Assembly: GCA_029962745.1 (NCBI GenBank) | Contig: CM057152.1 | Location: forward strand, 26,162,507 to 26,226,506 | DNA length: 64,000 nucleotides | Origin: Echinometra lucunter | Lineage: Eukaryota; Echinodermata; Echinoidea; Camarodonta; Echinometridae | Reading direction: 5' to 3' | Shown: in pieces, positions 25,073-36,956 of the stretch | Position numbering within the stretch: position 1 is the stretch's first letter | How the letters are laid out: each line of letters begins with the position of its first letter | Position numbers and translations under genes: made by a program | The notes under the pieces: model-generated | Database searches by the model: none | What the model was told of the DNA's origin: nothing | Seen by the model: the letters and a program-made list of their open reading frames with translations, nothing else

Positions 25073-25231
25073 ATGGAGAGAAAAACTATGATTGAATCTT
25101 TCAGACAGCTTTTTGAAGCTGCCTCAGCAACGCTGCTCTTTGACCCCTCCCTGTTTGGAACTAATGGAAATCCAAGGCCCCCCAGCTTACCCCCCACAGA
25201 ATGCCCTCTTGCCCTCATGAGTATGCAGTGA
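25073..25231 (+). CDS. candidate short ORF or upstream exon
   Basis: A 52-codon frame, MERKTMIESF..., with protein-like composition (an amphipathic FRQLFEAASATLLFD followed by a proline-rich PRPPSLPPTECP). It lies 3.6 kb upstream of the gene at 28804-33016 on the same strand. Possible donors at 25220 (A|GTATGC) and 25227 give phases 1 and 2. Neither matches the phase of the next exon as I read it, so a link is not established. It could be an alternative exon, a separate small gene or chance. Confidence 0.25.
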   Translation: MERKTMIESFRQLFEAASATLLFDPSLFGTNGNPRPPSLPPTECPLALMSMQ

Positions 25232-26110
25232 CTCGCCCTCTAGCTTGCTGGGGATCGGGCTCTGGCAACAAAAAGACCCCTACCAGGATTTTATATGCCA
25301 CAGATTAGGTAGACGGCTCTTTATTCAAGTCTGTTGGCTGAGAACAAGCACAACTAACTGTATTGTCTGTAGCTCAGTATCTGCTGTGGGAAATATAAGA
25401 TTCCTGTACACTAGCATTTTCATGGAACTTTTCTGTGGATAATTGCATACAGTGTAAAATCTTGTGAGTATTGATAGTATTGTACATGTACCAATTATTT
25501 CCCCTTGTCACTCAAATGTTTAACATTTTGAAACAAAAATTAGATGCATGTACATAATGTAGTCCTATTAGATGTAGACATCTTCTTTTTTTAGTGTTGA
25601 TGAGAGCATGCCAATTTTTTCTTCAGATTATAGATGGAATGACATGAATTTTGTTGTGTATTTCATCTTTTCACTTTACTTTAATATAATTAGAGGAATT
25701 TAGAGCATATACAGATGTCAGGTCAGACATATCCAGTGGGATATTAGACTCTTGTCAGTTTTGTTTTGTCTCCTTTTTATGATGTCCAAAGAACAGAAGG
25801 GATATGATTAATTTCATTGTTGTCATTTTAATATTGGTATGCTAGCCAAGGTAAGGATTGTTTATGTTGTAGTTATACAATTCCATGTTAAGTAAGTGAC
25901 AGTAGTAGTATTTTAGTTATTAGTAGTATTTTACATTCTTTAAATTTATTGTGAAGTTTTTTATTTCATGACTCTTCTAGGCTTAACAATGAACCACATG
26001 GTATCCGTAGGCAGTCATTGTATTTGTGAACTTGTTATTAAAGGAAGAAGATAAAACCAATCAAGCTCTGTATAATACTCATGTGAATTGTCGATAATTC
26101 TTCTTGCCAC
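25232..26110. other. no gene seen
   Basis: AT-rich, with no recognisable frame or repeat beyond short AGTAGTATTT words near 25900. Confidence 0.4.
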
Positions 26111-26112
26111 AA

Positions 26113-26480
26113 GAAACTTTTACCCCTTTTATACTGGGCATTAGGGCACCTCGGAAGCATTCCTGGGGCGCCCCAATACCCAGTATAAAAGGTTTTTCGG
26201 GAGCGCCCAGATTGGGAGTGCTCCAAACCTGGGGCACCCGAACTTCAGTGTAAACAGTCGCAGTGCTTTAGGGCAGTCTAAACTCAGTGATGTAATCATA
26301 TTTTCTTTGTTATAGGCTGTGATGTATTATTGTGACGTCATAATGGTATACGTGCACCAGTTCCGCTTGCAGCTCAGCGGTCATAAATGGCAGTATTTTT
26401 GCACCGGGGCACCCCAAATTTGGGTCGCTCTTTGAGCGCTCTCAGAACGCCCCACATTTGAGCTGTGGTATAAAAGTGTA
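26113..26480. mobile_element. MITE-like element with inner hairpin
   Basis: CCTTTTATACTGGG and CCCAGTATAAAAGG form a hairpin at 26123-26192. An outer GGTATAAAAG lies near 26468. GGGGCGCCCC and GGGGCACCCC words recur. A consensus CRE, TGACGTCA, lies at 26333-26340 within it. No coding capacity. Confidence 0.5.
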
Positions 26481-27655
26481 TATGTTAATGTGGACCACTT
26501 GCAAAAATTGCAGAAGTTTCATGTTCGTGAAAGTTTGTAGTTGCATTTAAGTAATCATATGTTGCATTATTTCTGTGTGTTTTTAAAGCAGTATGATGCA
26601 TAATTCTAACACAATTCTATTACCTGGGAAAATGTCACTCCAGTAGCAGTAGCAGGGCAACCATACAGTTTGCTATATTTACAGTATATATAACTTGTGT
26701 AGGCTCCCTTAATTTTGTTATCATTACTGCAATTATTGATATTTTTATGTGGCTCTATGTACATACATGTATTTCTTTTCATCCATATTGATTGCAAACC
26801 TGAATTCATACAGATATGGATCAAGTGTGTGTTGAGAGAAAAAGGACAAAAAATAAAGAAATGACAAAATGTGCCAGACATGTTTCATTACATTTACAGA
26901 CCCTTATACATTTGCATTGTGTCTGTTACCCTGTCATGGGTATTTCAAACCCTGTTGCTATTTTTACAGATCGTTGTACAGGATCTACATAGTCGTAGAT
27001 CATTACATGTACATGTATGTGTCAGTGAGGTTGAAATTTAACAAAATTTATAAATAGATCCAGTGCTCCACTGAAATTGGCCTCATTCAGGAAATAGCAT
27101 GTGTGCAAATTGCTCCAACATTTTCCCCAATACGGTTCATTCAGACCAATACATGTATGTTCCTACGCAAACAGCAGTATGCTTGGATTCATTTGAAATT
27201 TAATCCACACACATAGCACCCCTGCCATTTTTTGCGAGAGTCTGGGAGCAGAATTTGACCCTACCCCCCTATCAAGCCCCCCACGCATAGCTGAAAATAG
27301 CTGCCTCGATATATCCTCTGGACAGAATCACCGCTGTGCTTTCACTTGAGACTTGTTCAGTACATGTACCATGCTCAGAGCAGTAGACTTAATTAATGTA
27401 TGTGTTGCATGCATTACCGGGAAATACTACAGGATTTGAATTTATAAGTATTAGATGAGTTTGATTGTGTTGAAACATTGATTAGAGAAAAGGTATTCCA
27501 GTTCAAAATCCAAAACGGAGGAATTAATGCGAACATCTTTATAAAAGTTGTAACCTACATGGAGTTAGTATTTCCTTTTAAGACTAGAAAAAGACTTTCA
27601 GAATATTTACATGGAGCCAGAGCACAACACAAACTGTTGCCTGGAATACTGAGGC
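26481..27655. other. no gene seen
   Basis: Unique-looking AT-rich sequence. Small ORFs here show no domain. Confidence 0.4.
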
Positions 27656-27682
27656 CCCCTAAATCTTGGTCAGGTTTATAGT

Positions 27683-28102
27683 CACTTGGTCTAATACCAG
27701 TTGGTCTCATTCCCAGATCATCTAACACCACTGTGGCTAAACCCATTTGGTCTAATTGCTGTTTGGTCCAATCATCACTTAGTATCCACTTGGGCTAATT
27801 GTCATTTTGTCTAATGATCAGATGGTCTAATTGCTACTTTGTCTACTTAGTTTTCCTCATTTCGTCCAATGACCATTTGGTCTATTACCAGTTTGTCTAA
27901 TCAGATAGACTAAGTGGTGTTAGACCAATTGCGTATTAGACAAAATAAGCATAGCCTAACTGGAAATTAGACGAAATGGTAAATGGGCTAAGTGGTAATT
28001 AGACCTAATGGTTATTAGATGAACTGGTTGTAGACGAAATGGGATTAGACCATATGGGATGAGACCAAACGGGCATTAGACAAAGTGGGATTAGACCAAG
28101 TG
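27683..28102. repeat. palindromic TTGGTCTAAT minisatellite
   Basis: The left half (about 27683-27902) repeats a unit of 15-20 bp built on TTTGGTCTAATTGCC. The right half carries the same unit inverted (ATTAGACCAAATGG). The two ends, CACTTGGTCTAAT and ATTAGACCAAGTG, are exact reverse complements. The whole could fold into a long branched hairpin. Confidence 0.85.
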
Positions 28103-28800
28103 GCAATTCACCGTAGGGCTCACTGCAAACAGAGCTTTTTAAAATTTCAATCCTTCAATAAAAGTTAGTGTGGAGCCCTGCATGAAACAATAAATGCTTA
28201 ATACATGTAATTGTATTGGTAGGAATAAATGATATCTGTAGAATATTGATTTAGAAAAATAAATTCTTACATGTGCTTTTGGGAACTCTAAAACCATGCC
28301 TGGCTAAAAAATTACTTGCTTAAAATACAAGCAAAGCAATCAAACAAACTACGCCTAGTTTTAAATGACATGAAAAACTTTTGAAAACTATAAAAATAAT
28401 TAGACAACTGGAAAACTGAATCAGCCTTGATAGAAAAATGTTGGTGTTTTGCCTTTTTGTTTGTTTATTTTTCATATTACAAAAAGATGGCCAAATGCAG
28501 GCATTATTGAGCATATTCCACAACTTCATTCACATGCAAGGATTTTCTGTGAAAGGCATGGACACTTGTTATTTTATATTATGGCTTTGTATAAATTTAC
28601 TCTATTACATGTGCAATTTTTCCCGAGCCATCTGAAATATTTGTATTGAAGAATATTTCAGCTATTTTCATACGGTAATCTCCTAGCTCTGTATTTGTTC
28701 ATATCCGATGTACATGTACAGCATGCAGGGATGAAAGCACTTTGTAAAATTATGTATGAAAAATGTAAACTTTTGAATTTCTCTTGTTCTTCTTTAACTG
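28103..28800. other. no gene seen
   Basis: AT-rich spacer upstream of the first supported exon of the + strand gene, probably intron or 5' flank. Confidence 0.4.
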
Positions 28801-28803
28801 CAG

Positions 28804-29195
28804 CCAGTGAATTGAGAAGGATCCATCTGAGATCAAGGAGGAGCGAGGTATGTCCACTCTTCCCCAGCCCCTCTCCCACTGCCTGCTCAACCAGGTACAT
28901 CCTGCCGTTAACCTGCCCCAGACAGGGCTAGTCACCGACATCAAGCCCATGATCAGTAACAAACCTCCTACTCAGGAGGTCAAACCAAACATCATATCTA
29001 CTGGCTTGCCCTACCCACCACTCAACGTGCCTAGTCTGCCTGCCATGCCCAATGTGTCTATGCCCAGCGTGTCTCTCCCCAGCGTTTCTATGCCGAGTGC
29101 ATCCATGCCGAGTGTGTCCGTACCAAGTGCGTCCGTGCCCAGTGCATCCATGCCAAGTGTGTCCATGCCCAGCGTTTCTCATCAAAATCAACAGG
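28804..29195 (+). CDS. exon with MPSVS repeats
   Basis: The donor is clear: AACAGG|GTGAGT at 29195/29196. Upstream, the best acceptor is TTCTTTAACTGCAG ending at 28803. From there the coding frame meets TGA at 28808, so translation would begin at the first ATG, 28850 (G at -3). However, the codons between the TGA and this ATG also look coding (IEKDPSEIKEERG). A cryptic acceptor at 28816 or 28819 would keep them in a longer protein with upstream exons. I cannot decide between these. Confidence 0.7.
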
Positions 29196-32100
29196 GTGAG
29201 TTAATTGTTCTGTTGTACCCTCACAAGATCAAGTAATTTTTTTTTTTTTTTTTTTTATCTTTTGAAAATATTTGAGTTTGAATTCCACCATAGCACATTT
29301 GTGTGCAGGAAACTATCAATTACCAAGTAAAATGGATCCCATCCCACATTTTCAGATATCCATGTAAGAGAAACTAGAATTTTGTTTTACAGTACCTAAT
29401 ATTGTGAACATTGAAACAAATTAAATTTCTTTCAGGGATGTAATTCAACCCCAGTTTGTGCAGTCTTTGACCCATTAACTTATTAGTAAGCTCACATCTG
29501 AATACGCTCATATTTTCGTTGTGGTTTAATTATGCCTCCGCCCACCAAAGGTGAGTGCCAGAGACATTATTATTTTCGGGTTGTCTGTCCATCCCGTTTT
29601 CGTTCTTGTGATAACTTAAGAACCATTTGACGGATCAACTTCAGACTTGGCTCAGGTATGCATATTGGAGGGACAATGATCTGAGTAGAATTTGGGGTCA
29701 CAGGATCAAAGGTCAAAGGTCATAGAGGTTATTTATACATGAAAATGGCTTGTTCGAGAACATTGGCATGAAATTGATTGGATATAGTTCCACCTTGTCC
29801 ACCTTCATAAAAAAAATGCATGTGAGGTCTTGTAATATTCAATTCATGATTTTTAGTGCATTTAGTGTAAATATCTGAAAAGAACGCATAACAACTGCTA
29901 CACACTGCCTTATGGTGGGACCTGTATGCAGTGATCACAGCTCTTCATTATGCTTGTCATGTTACAAGCAGAACCTTCATCAGCTTTATATAGGTGTGCA
30001 GGCACTCTGCATGTCAACGTTTGAAGGTTTACGTCCCTAACCCAGGATAACAATTGGGCAATTCCACATGGGAAGCACAGTCACTTAACTTCAGATTTAT
30101 AAAAACAATCACTTTGATAGTCCTGATTTAGCCAAATCCTTGAATTCAAAGAAGCTAGAACAAAAAGGAATTCCACCATCTTTATAGTCATTATTGGTAT
30201 AGTGCATGTTTGATTTTACAAGACATATTTGTTATATGAAAGTAGCATCTTTTTTCTGGTAATTCCGTTACCAAGGTACATACAGTATACCACAATATCA
30301 TGAATATAAGTAGAAAATTGTTGAAATAAAAGAGTTCAGGTGAAAGAATAGGCATATTTTCAGAGTATTAAATGGTAAGAAGGAAGGCAGGGCATAAAAT
30401 AGGCACACAAACTCTAAAAAATGTAACAGAATTACAAATTGTAATTCCATTACTGTGGAATTGCCCAATCACTTAATGTTTTTCATTTGTGACTTGAGGA
30501 TGAAAAAATTCATAGCATCTTAATTTTGTTCTGCTTGTATCTGGCTATTTACAATAAGAAAGCAAAGAAATGTGATTTGTACCTTTTGAGGGCTGTCCAA
30601 AACTGTACGCATACCTTTAAAGAATAGGGTTGTGCATTTTAACACATGTTGTTTTAAGATAATAGCAGAAAAAAGACATGCCTACCCAAGAAAAAATTCT
30701 TTGGTAACCAGCCTTGAGTGCTGAAGGTGTTGACTTTGTCATTCCCTTCTTTTAACCCCAAATAGGCTAAGCCTTAAATCTAGAGAATAGTTATCCGAAC
30801 AGATTTGATACACTCTTGTTGGCTTCAGTTAGTATGGTAAATATACAGATATATTTAGTCTTCAAAATAGGAAAGAGCTAGAGGAAGAAGAAGAATAGGA
30901 GAATCATTTATGCCATCTAATCAGAAAAACTGGAACCTTCTGACCCAACTTCATGTACATGTATTTGAAGGCTTTTGGATTTAAGGCATTTGCTTGTTGT
31001 ACTGGCATGTATTGTTCCAGTATGAACAATGTTTCAATTTGATCTGTATCACCTTTGGAAGGATGTTGTTTTCTTTTATTGGTAAAAACGTGTGCTCTGT
31101 TTAATTGAAAATGTCACTTTGTAGTTTTAAATCAAACTGAATTAGAACAGGCAATGCACATTGCAGTCTATCAGTCTATGATCTCAACAAACACTGGTCT
31201 GCCTTTTAAATGTAATGTTTAAATTACACGAATGTAACCTATATTAAAAGTGCATCTGTAAAGTTGATTCAGTGCTCTAGAGAACCAGTAATGTCGCTGA
31301 TTCAAGGAACATCTGGTACTAAGTGGGACTGTTTGGTGCCTCTGAAATAGCACACATCTTATTACATTAAGGAAAGTTTACTTATCTGATTTTAAGTAAC
31401 ATTCATCCCGAAGGAGTTTCCAGCCATGACAAAGGAATTGACATCAGCATCTTTCTCGCACACTTATGAAAAACTCTTGTACTGAACTGAACTGAACTGA
31501 ACACAGTCACACTTGAAGTTTTAATGGTAAAATCAAACAGTACAAACATTCATGTTTCATCAAATGTTAGAATTAGATCCAATCCACTTTTGTGAAGGAC
31601 TGAAGATATTTGAGTATTTGAGATACTTGTGCTTCCAAAGATCAACACCAAAAATATAGTTACTTACTCTTATCTTTCTTTAATCCTTTTACACAAAACA
31701 AAGGCAAAATTTATGCATGTAGTAAAGCCGATATACCGTAACTTACATATAGGATACATTATTATGAGAATATGAATTTATATTGACTGCAGACCACATG
31801 CAGTAGAAGTTATTCTGTTTGATTTTTTTTTTTCTGTGTGGAGAAAAACTGCTTAATCTTTTATTTGCTTTTATTTGTTCCATTTCCAGGTAACAGTAGC
31901 CAACTAAACAGCAGTAATCCCCAAAGAATGTCACAGATGAAGAAGTGCCCCAATGAGTTTTTACATCAGAATCCCCAAAGTGAGCGCCAGCTTTTCTACA
32001 ACGATGTAGCCATGCAGCTCTATAACAGTGACTTCAACAAGTTTGCATCCAAGAAGGAATTTCATGGTTACCTGTTAGAGCAACAAAAGTGGAGATGGGA

Positions 32101-33016
32101 TACCCACAGCTATATTGGTAACCTTGAGACCAGAGTACATAACTTGCTCATTAATCCAAACAGTGGGGTTGCTCAGAACGTTGCTAGATACCGCAGTGTC
32201 CCCATCAAATGTAAAAGTGAGGATGTGAAGCGATGTGAAGCTACGTCCAAAGAACTTGAGAACATGGCAACTCGCATTGCCAGTGTACGGCAGCAGCTAC
32301 TACACAAAAAGGGTACCTTGCTAACATCCAGCGACAACAGCGTAGTGGTATGGCAGAATGAGCTAGCCTACATAGAGCAGCTGTTTGACAGGACTGATCA
32401 GATGTACAATGAGGTCTTGTCTACCTTGGCAAGTGTGAACCAGACCTTCTCCCACCTTCAGACAAGCTTCACAGCCGAAGCTGCAGAGTTGGCTGATCGC
32501 AGACGCCTGTGGAGACGGCGGAAGGAGAACAACCGCAAGAGACGGAAGCGCATGGAGAAACAGCTGGAAAAGATTGAGCAGCGATCTTGTGAGCTTCTTT
32601 TTCATATCACGTCGAGGGCAGCATATGACAGGGTGCGTTCCCACCCAGAGATGCCTCGAATCGGACCTAGCGAGGTGAACACGGACATGTTAAATGGGAT
32701 TAAGTCTAAATCAGAAGTGAGGCCTCTGATGCACCTACTCAGCAAGGGATACATGACTCCAGGTGCAATGGAGATGGTCTCTCAAAAGATTCAAAAACTG
32801 GAGTGTGGTATTAAGACTGAAGCACACCAACAAGCAACCCAGGTTGGTATCAACTCCCTAGCCATCAACAAAGTGACAGCACCAGCTTCAGAATTGAACT
32901 CCATACTGCCTCCTGTGACTGGCATTGCCTCTTCAACCATGGTATCAACAGCAAATTCGTCTGTGACACAACAATCAGTGCCCACTGTTAATCTTAACAC
33001 TCAGTTAGCAAAGTAA
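28850..33016 (+). CDS. uncharacterised nuclear-type protein, 490 aa (spliced)
   Basis: Two exons, 28850-29195 and 31890-33016, join at a phase-1 junction that makes a glycine codon. The product would be 490 residues. Residues 1-65 are proline-rich. Residues 66-110 are nine pentapeptides of the MPSVS type. From about 125 to 300 the sequence looks helical and acidic/basic, with aromatic clusters (QQKWRWDTH). Residues 319-339 form a dense Arg/Lys cluster (RRRLWRRRKENNRKRRKRM), a likely nuclear localisation or nucleic-acid-binding segment, followed by a short coiled coil. The tail is Ser/Thr/Val-rich. I do not recognise the family. A nuclear regulator is a guess from the basic cluster. Coding reality is strongly supported by length, phase agreement and codon use. 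Further upstream exons are possible. Confidence 0.8.
29045..29179 (+). repeat. 15 bp coding minisatellite, nine units
   Basis: Nine 15 bp units of the type ATGCCCAGCGTGTCT encode (M/V/L)P(S/N)(V/A)S. Most differences are synonymous or conservative (Val/Ala, Met/Val/Leu), which suggests selection on the peptide. Copy number is likely to vary between alleles. Confidence 0.92.
29533..29760 (+). mobile_element. 5' fragment of the Helitron-like element
   Basis: ATGCCTCCGCCCACC, CGGGTTGTCTGTCC and one satellite unit ending GATCAAAGGTCAAAGGTCAT match 20306-20640 closely. The 3' hairpin and CTAG end are missing. Confidence 0.75.
30056..30466. mobile_element. MITE with GGGCAATTCCA ends, copy 1
   Basis: It begins GGGCAATTCCACATGGG and ends GTGGAATTGCCC. 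A sequence 390 bp long and similar throughout lies at 35024-35413. No coding capacity. Confidence 0.8.
31890..33016 (+). CDS. main exon of the 490 aa protein
   Basis: The acceptor TTGTTCCATTTCCAG ends at 31889. The exon carries 375 codons and ends TAA at 33014-33016. It encodes the helical region, the basic cluster and the Ser/Thr tail. It is the longest open frame in the window and has balanced codon use unlike its surroundings. Confidence 0.88.
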
Positions 33017-33200
33017 ATGAACTTTGCTAACTGCAAATGAACAGCAACTTTTCCTCTTTTCCTGAGTGTAGGCACTGTAAATCTTAACTCGGCTCGTAAA
33101 ATACAATCTTAAGCTTTACCAACTTTCAATCAATTTTGTATGATGTACATGAGTATACTTGTACACATACATAATAAAATGTAAATTCATTTTGTCAACA
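33017..33200 (+). other. 3' UTR start of the 490 aa protein gene
   Basis: Non-coding sequence after the stop codon, up to the first AATAAA. Longer 3' UTRs are possible, since AATAAA-like words recur downstream near 34208. Confidence 0.5.
33173..33178 (+). promoter_or_regulatory. candidate poly(A) signal
   Basis: AATAAA, 157 bp after the stop codon of the + strand gene. Confidence 0.5.
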
Positions 33201-33507
33201 GGAATGTTGGATTATTTTTAATCTGAACCACTAAATTGTGAGATTGCTTATTGTTAAACCAGATGTACATGGAAATGTTACCTTGTGAAAATTGTTTTTC
33301 ACTTTGAATTTATTGAAATGTGAATTTATACTTTATTCTGCTAGTCTGCTGCTGTGCTTGCTGCATATGCATTGTGATTACAGTTTGGGAAAGAAGTAGA
33401 CAGACTATTCTTCGGCTGCTTTAAAGTTTATTGCTTCAAATTTATTACTTCAAAGTACGTACTTGCCTTTGCTCATCCATTATAAACGCTCTTCCTGATA
33501 CTTGCAC

Positions 33508-34135
33508 TGTATAAGCTGTTATTTTCGCGGGGTATTATTTTTGTGAATTTCACAAATCACGGATCTCATATTTAACAACACTTGAAAATATTGCCATTGT
33601 TGCATTTCGAAAATATTCGCACGTTTGCTTAGCTCTCATCGTCGTTGGTACGTTGTTACCATTGCCGGTACCTAAGTGCAGCATTCCTTCATGTGTAGCA
33701 TTCATATCATAACACATACAGAAATTGTCACTCAGCACAAGTTAGTTCTGTAGTCACCTCCAAAAATGTCTCTAAGAAGTCAAATTCTGCCACCAAACAT
33801 GCAGAATCAGCACCATTTTTCTAAAGTACCCAGGCTTAACTGGGGCAATAAGAAAATGGGTCACGGAAAACATGCTAGTAATCAAGAAATCAGTTTTATT
33901 ACGTGTTTTTTTTTTTGTTTTTTTTTAGCAAGGTAGAAGTGTGATGGTATTGCTGAAAATAAAAATTCAAAACCAATCCCTGCATCGACCTACCAATGTG
34001 GCACTTTCATGTACTAAGTTCACGGCACGTCCCATCTTGCCACCGATTCGCGCTCGCGACATCAACTACTCACGAAAATGTCTCTGAGCTTGTGATTTGC
34101 GAAAATATCTGTACGCAAACATATTGGCTTATACA
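33508..34135. mobile_element. possible TIR element
   Basis: CTGTATAAGC near 33508 and GCTTATACAGT near 34128 are inverted. Just inside, ATTTTCGCGG and GCGAAAATAT phrases are related. About 630 bp, non-coding. Weakly supported. Confidence 0.35.
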
Positions 34136-35023
34136 GTATTCTTTATTGATTATGACTAGGATTGTTCAAATGTAATGGATCAGGTTTTGGATTGGTGCTT
34201 ACGCTTTAATAAATGTTCCTCTGCCATCCTACGTTTCTTAAGGGTGATTGCAGTAGGGCAGTAGGGAGAATCTGTTCCCTTGGTTTGTTGTTTTTTGTTT
34301 TTTTTGGATTTCTATAGATTTATTTTATTGTATTTGTGGGGGATGTGGGGGGGGGTGATCATATTAAGTATAGTCTATATTTCAGCATGGCCAATGTATT
34401 TGGTAATTAGCTGTACCATATATGACTAAGAACAAAAGCAAATTAACATTGCACATGTTGATGTCTTCATTATTTGGTCATATTCAATCTCCATTATGGC
34501 TAGAATTGTTGTGTATACTAAAAGTGTTGATGTCCTTAATGTACATGACAAATAACCTTGTCCTTTATTTGTTTGTTGGGGTGGGGGGGGGGGGGGGGGG
34601 TTCACCCTGCTATTCCTTCATGGACCAAATAGAAATAATTGTTATTTGTTATTGTGGTTAATGTGACAAGTACCTGTGCATTTGTCAGTCTCTGTAAATT
34701 GGTCAGTGAAGTTATTTCAAATTACTGTATTGGTAACCAGGTAAAGAATAATGGTATCCCACGTCAACCCTTTCAAAATAACTTCAATATGTTTTGAAGC
34801 CATCTTGATATTTCATTATATATTTAGTTTTGTGTCACATGTATTACATGTTTCCTTTTCCTTGTCATAACTCATCGTGCACTAAAACTTATTTTGGATT
34901 TAATGACAGATTAATTCAAAAAGCAGGCTGCATGATAAGTCAAACCACATTTTTAAAAATTTGATTATCATCAGCTGTGATATGGATATGGAGGTTTTAC
35001 ATGTTCTCCAAATTTTAGCACTG
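34136..35023. other. no gene seen
   Basis: AT-rich spacer with a G run of about 20 bases near 34582-34601 and nothing else recognised. Confidence 0.4.
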
Positions 35024-35413
35024 GGGCAATTCCACATGGGAAGAACAATCAGCTCATTTTGGATTTATGGTAAAAACAATGACATTGATAGTCCTGAATA
35101 GCCAAATCCTTGAATTAAAAGAAGCTTAAACAAAAAAGGAATTCCACTATCATAATCAGTATTGGTATAATGCATGTTTGATTTTAGGAGACTTTTTTTT
35201 TCTTTGAAAATGGCACCATTTTCTGGTAATTCCATTTCCAAGGTTGCGTATCACAATATCATGAATGTAGAAAATTGTTGGCATGGAAGAGCTCAGGTGA
35301 AAGAATTGGCATATTTCACAGCATTAAATTGTAGAAAGGAAGGCAAGGTACAATACAGGCACACAAACTCTCATAATGTTACATTTTGTAATTCTGTTAC
35401 CATGGAATTGCCC
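35024..35413. mobile_element. MITE with GGGCAATTCCA ends, copy 2
   Basis: It starts GGGCAATTCCACATGGG and ends ATGGAATTGCCC. Collinear with 30056-30466, including CCAAATCCTTGAATT and GGCACACAAACTCT. The ORF at 35174-35503 runs through it and is not a gene. Confidence 0.8.
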
Positions 35414-36955
35414 TCTGGTAAATCTTTAGGATACACATTAAACTCTACAGCCCAAATTCAGAAGAAGTTTATTATAAATCGTGGTCTTAACCCTCTGTGG
35501 TAGAGAAGTGTAAATAAGTGCATTATATATGCATTACTGTTACCCATTAGCAAGAGGACATGTGCATACTAGGTTTAAAGCATGGTTTAAATACTAGTAT
35601 AAACTTCTTTCATGAATTTGGGCCTGCAAGTTCAAACTTGCTTCTAATTTTGTAAGTCTGTTGATATGATTAATGTAATACTAAACAAAGTTACGCACAT
35701 GTCCTTAAAATGGGTTTCAGCAAGTGAAGTGTGGGCCAGTACTGTAACGAAGAAAAGATACTATGCATGCTACAGAATAGGTAGTATGATTATTATTTTA
35801 TCTTATTATACATAGTAGAAAAAAATCACAAATGTTTGATACATGTAAGAAAAGGAGTATTGTTTGAAATACTTCCTTTTATGGCTGCTGGAAAAATAGT
35901 CAGCATTTGGGGGGAAATCCGGACTGTACCGCATATGTTATCATATTGTCTTTGTTATGACAGAGAATGATATCTGACAATATATTAATTGAAATTAGCA
36001 GCAGATCATTGTGATCATTATGTGAATTCCAAAGCAATCTGAAACATTAAAGTTTTCTCTTCATAAAGAGAGAGAGAAAAAAATGGAATTCTAATTAATT
36101 ACTAGCAAGCTCTACACACTTTCAGTGATGTTAACAGTTAATGGAATGTACAAAGTAAAACTAAAGAATTGATACAATGTACATGTATTGCTGATATTGA
36201 CTTCCTTATGTGACAAATATGATGATTATGTATGGGAAAGAAAGAAAGACAATATTTGATAAGATTTATTAGAAAATTTCACATTAGTTATTCAGTTGTA
36301 GAATGCAAGATGATAGAACATTAATGTATTCATGTAAAAATGTATATACAAACTGTATTATAGAAACAACAAAAGGTATGGAGATGCTAAAGTTTATTGA
36401 TCCTTTTTTTACTTTTTTTTTCAGTGACTCCTGGTGCTACAGTTTTTTAATGGCTTTGAGTTAAACCTTTGCTTTTTACAAAACGTAGTTGAACAAGATT
36501 TATGCATTATTCCTTCTCTCTTCTCTTTATAATCCTCTATGTCTGTAAAGAACAGTTTCTCCTTGATGAACTTGATACCAGTACAGTTATTAGTTGTTGT
36601 TGTTGTTGTTGTTTTTTTTTTTTTTTAGTCTTCTATTTATCACATGTAATCCTTGCAAAACTTAGGTAAAAAAGGGAAATGATGTTATGCAGCCTTTAAA
36701 CTTATGACTGTTTTGTCAGTATCATGTCATGTAAATTTCCAACTGCATGTAAAATCTTCAAATGAAAAACAAGACCTCCTAAATTTGAAGTATTCTCACT
36801 TCATTTATTCCATGATGGTAAAGACTTTAGGAGAACAGGAAAATATGAATTAACTCACTACAAAAAATAAGGCCTGGCTCTAGCATTCACAGTGGAATTC
36901 CAAATGCTGGTAAATTTACTTTCAGGCTGCAGTGCCTACACTGTAGTCGATCCAT
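35414..36955. other. no gene seen
   Basis: AT-rich sequence. A short (TTG)n plus T run lies at 36595-36628. TTTTTTTTCAG near 36424 looks like a splice acceptor but leads into a stop within eight codons. Confidence 0.4.
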
Positions 36956-36956
36956 C

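Larger units (their letters stand above)
29196..31889 (+). other. intron of the MPSVS-repeat gene
   Basis: It starts GTGAGT and ends CATTTCCAG. It contains a T run at 29239-29257, a 5' fragment of the Helitron-like element (29533-29760) and a MITE (30056-30466). Otherwise it is AT-rich with nothing recognised. Confidence 0.8.

Noticed and set aside
26333..26340. Perfect CRE (TGACGTCA) as a promoter element
   Set aside because: Isolated 8 bp match inside a MITE-like element with no gene next to it.
28804..28847. Mini-exon reading SELRRIHLRSRRSE with donor GAG|GTATGT
   Set aside because: Its exit phase does not fit the 31890 exon, and the overlapping MPSVS frame explains the region better. 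Kept only as a possible alternative splice.
36422..36460. TTTTTTTTCAG acceptor-like site suggesting an alternative last exon of the + strand gene
   Set aside because: Only eight codons before a stop and no matching donor. T runs of this kind are common here.
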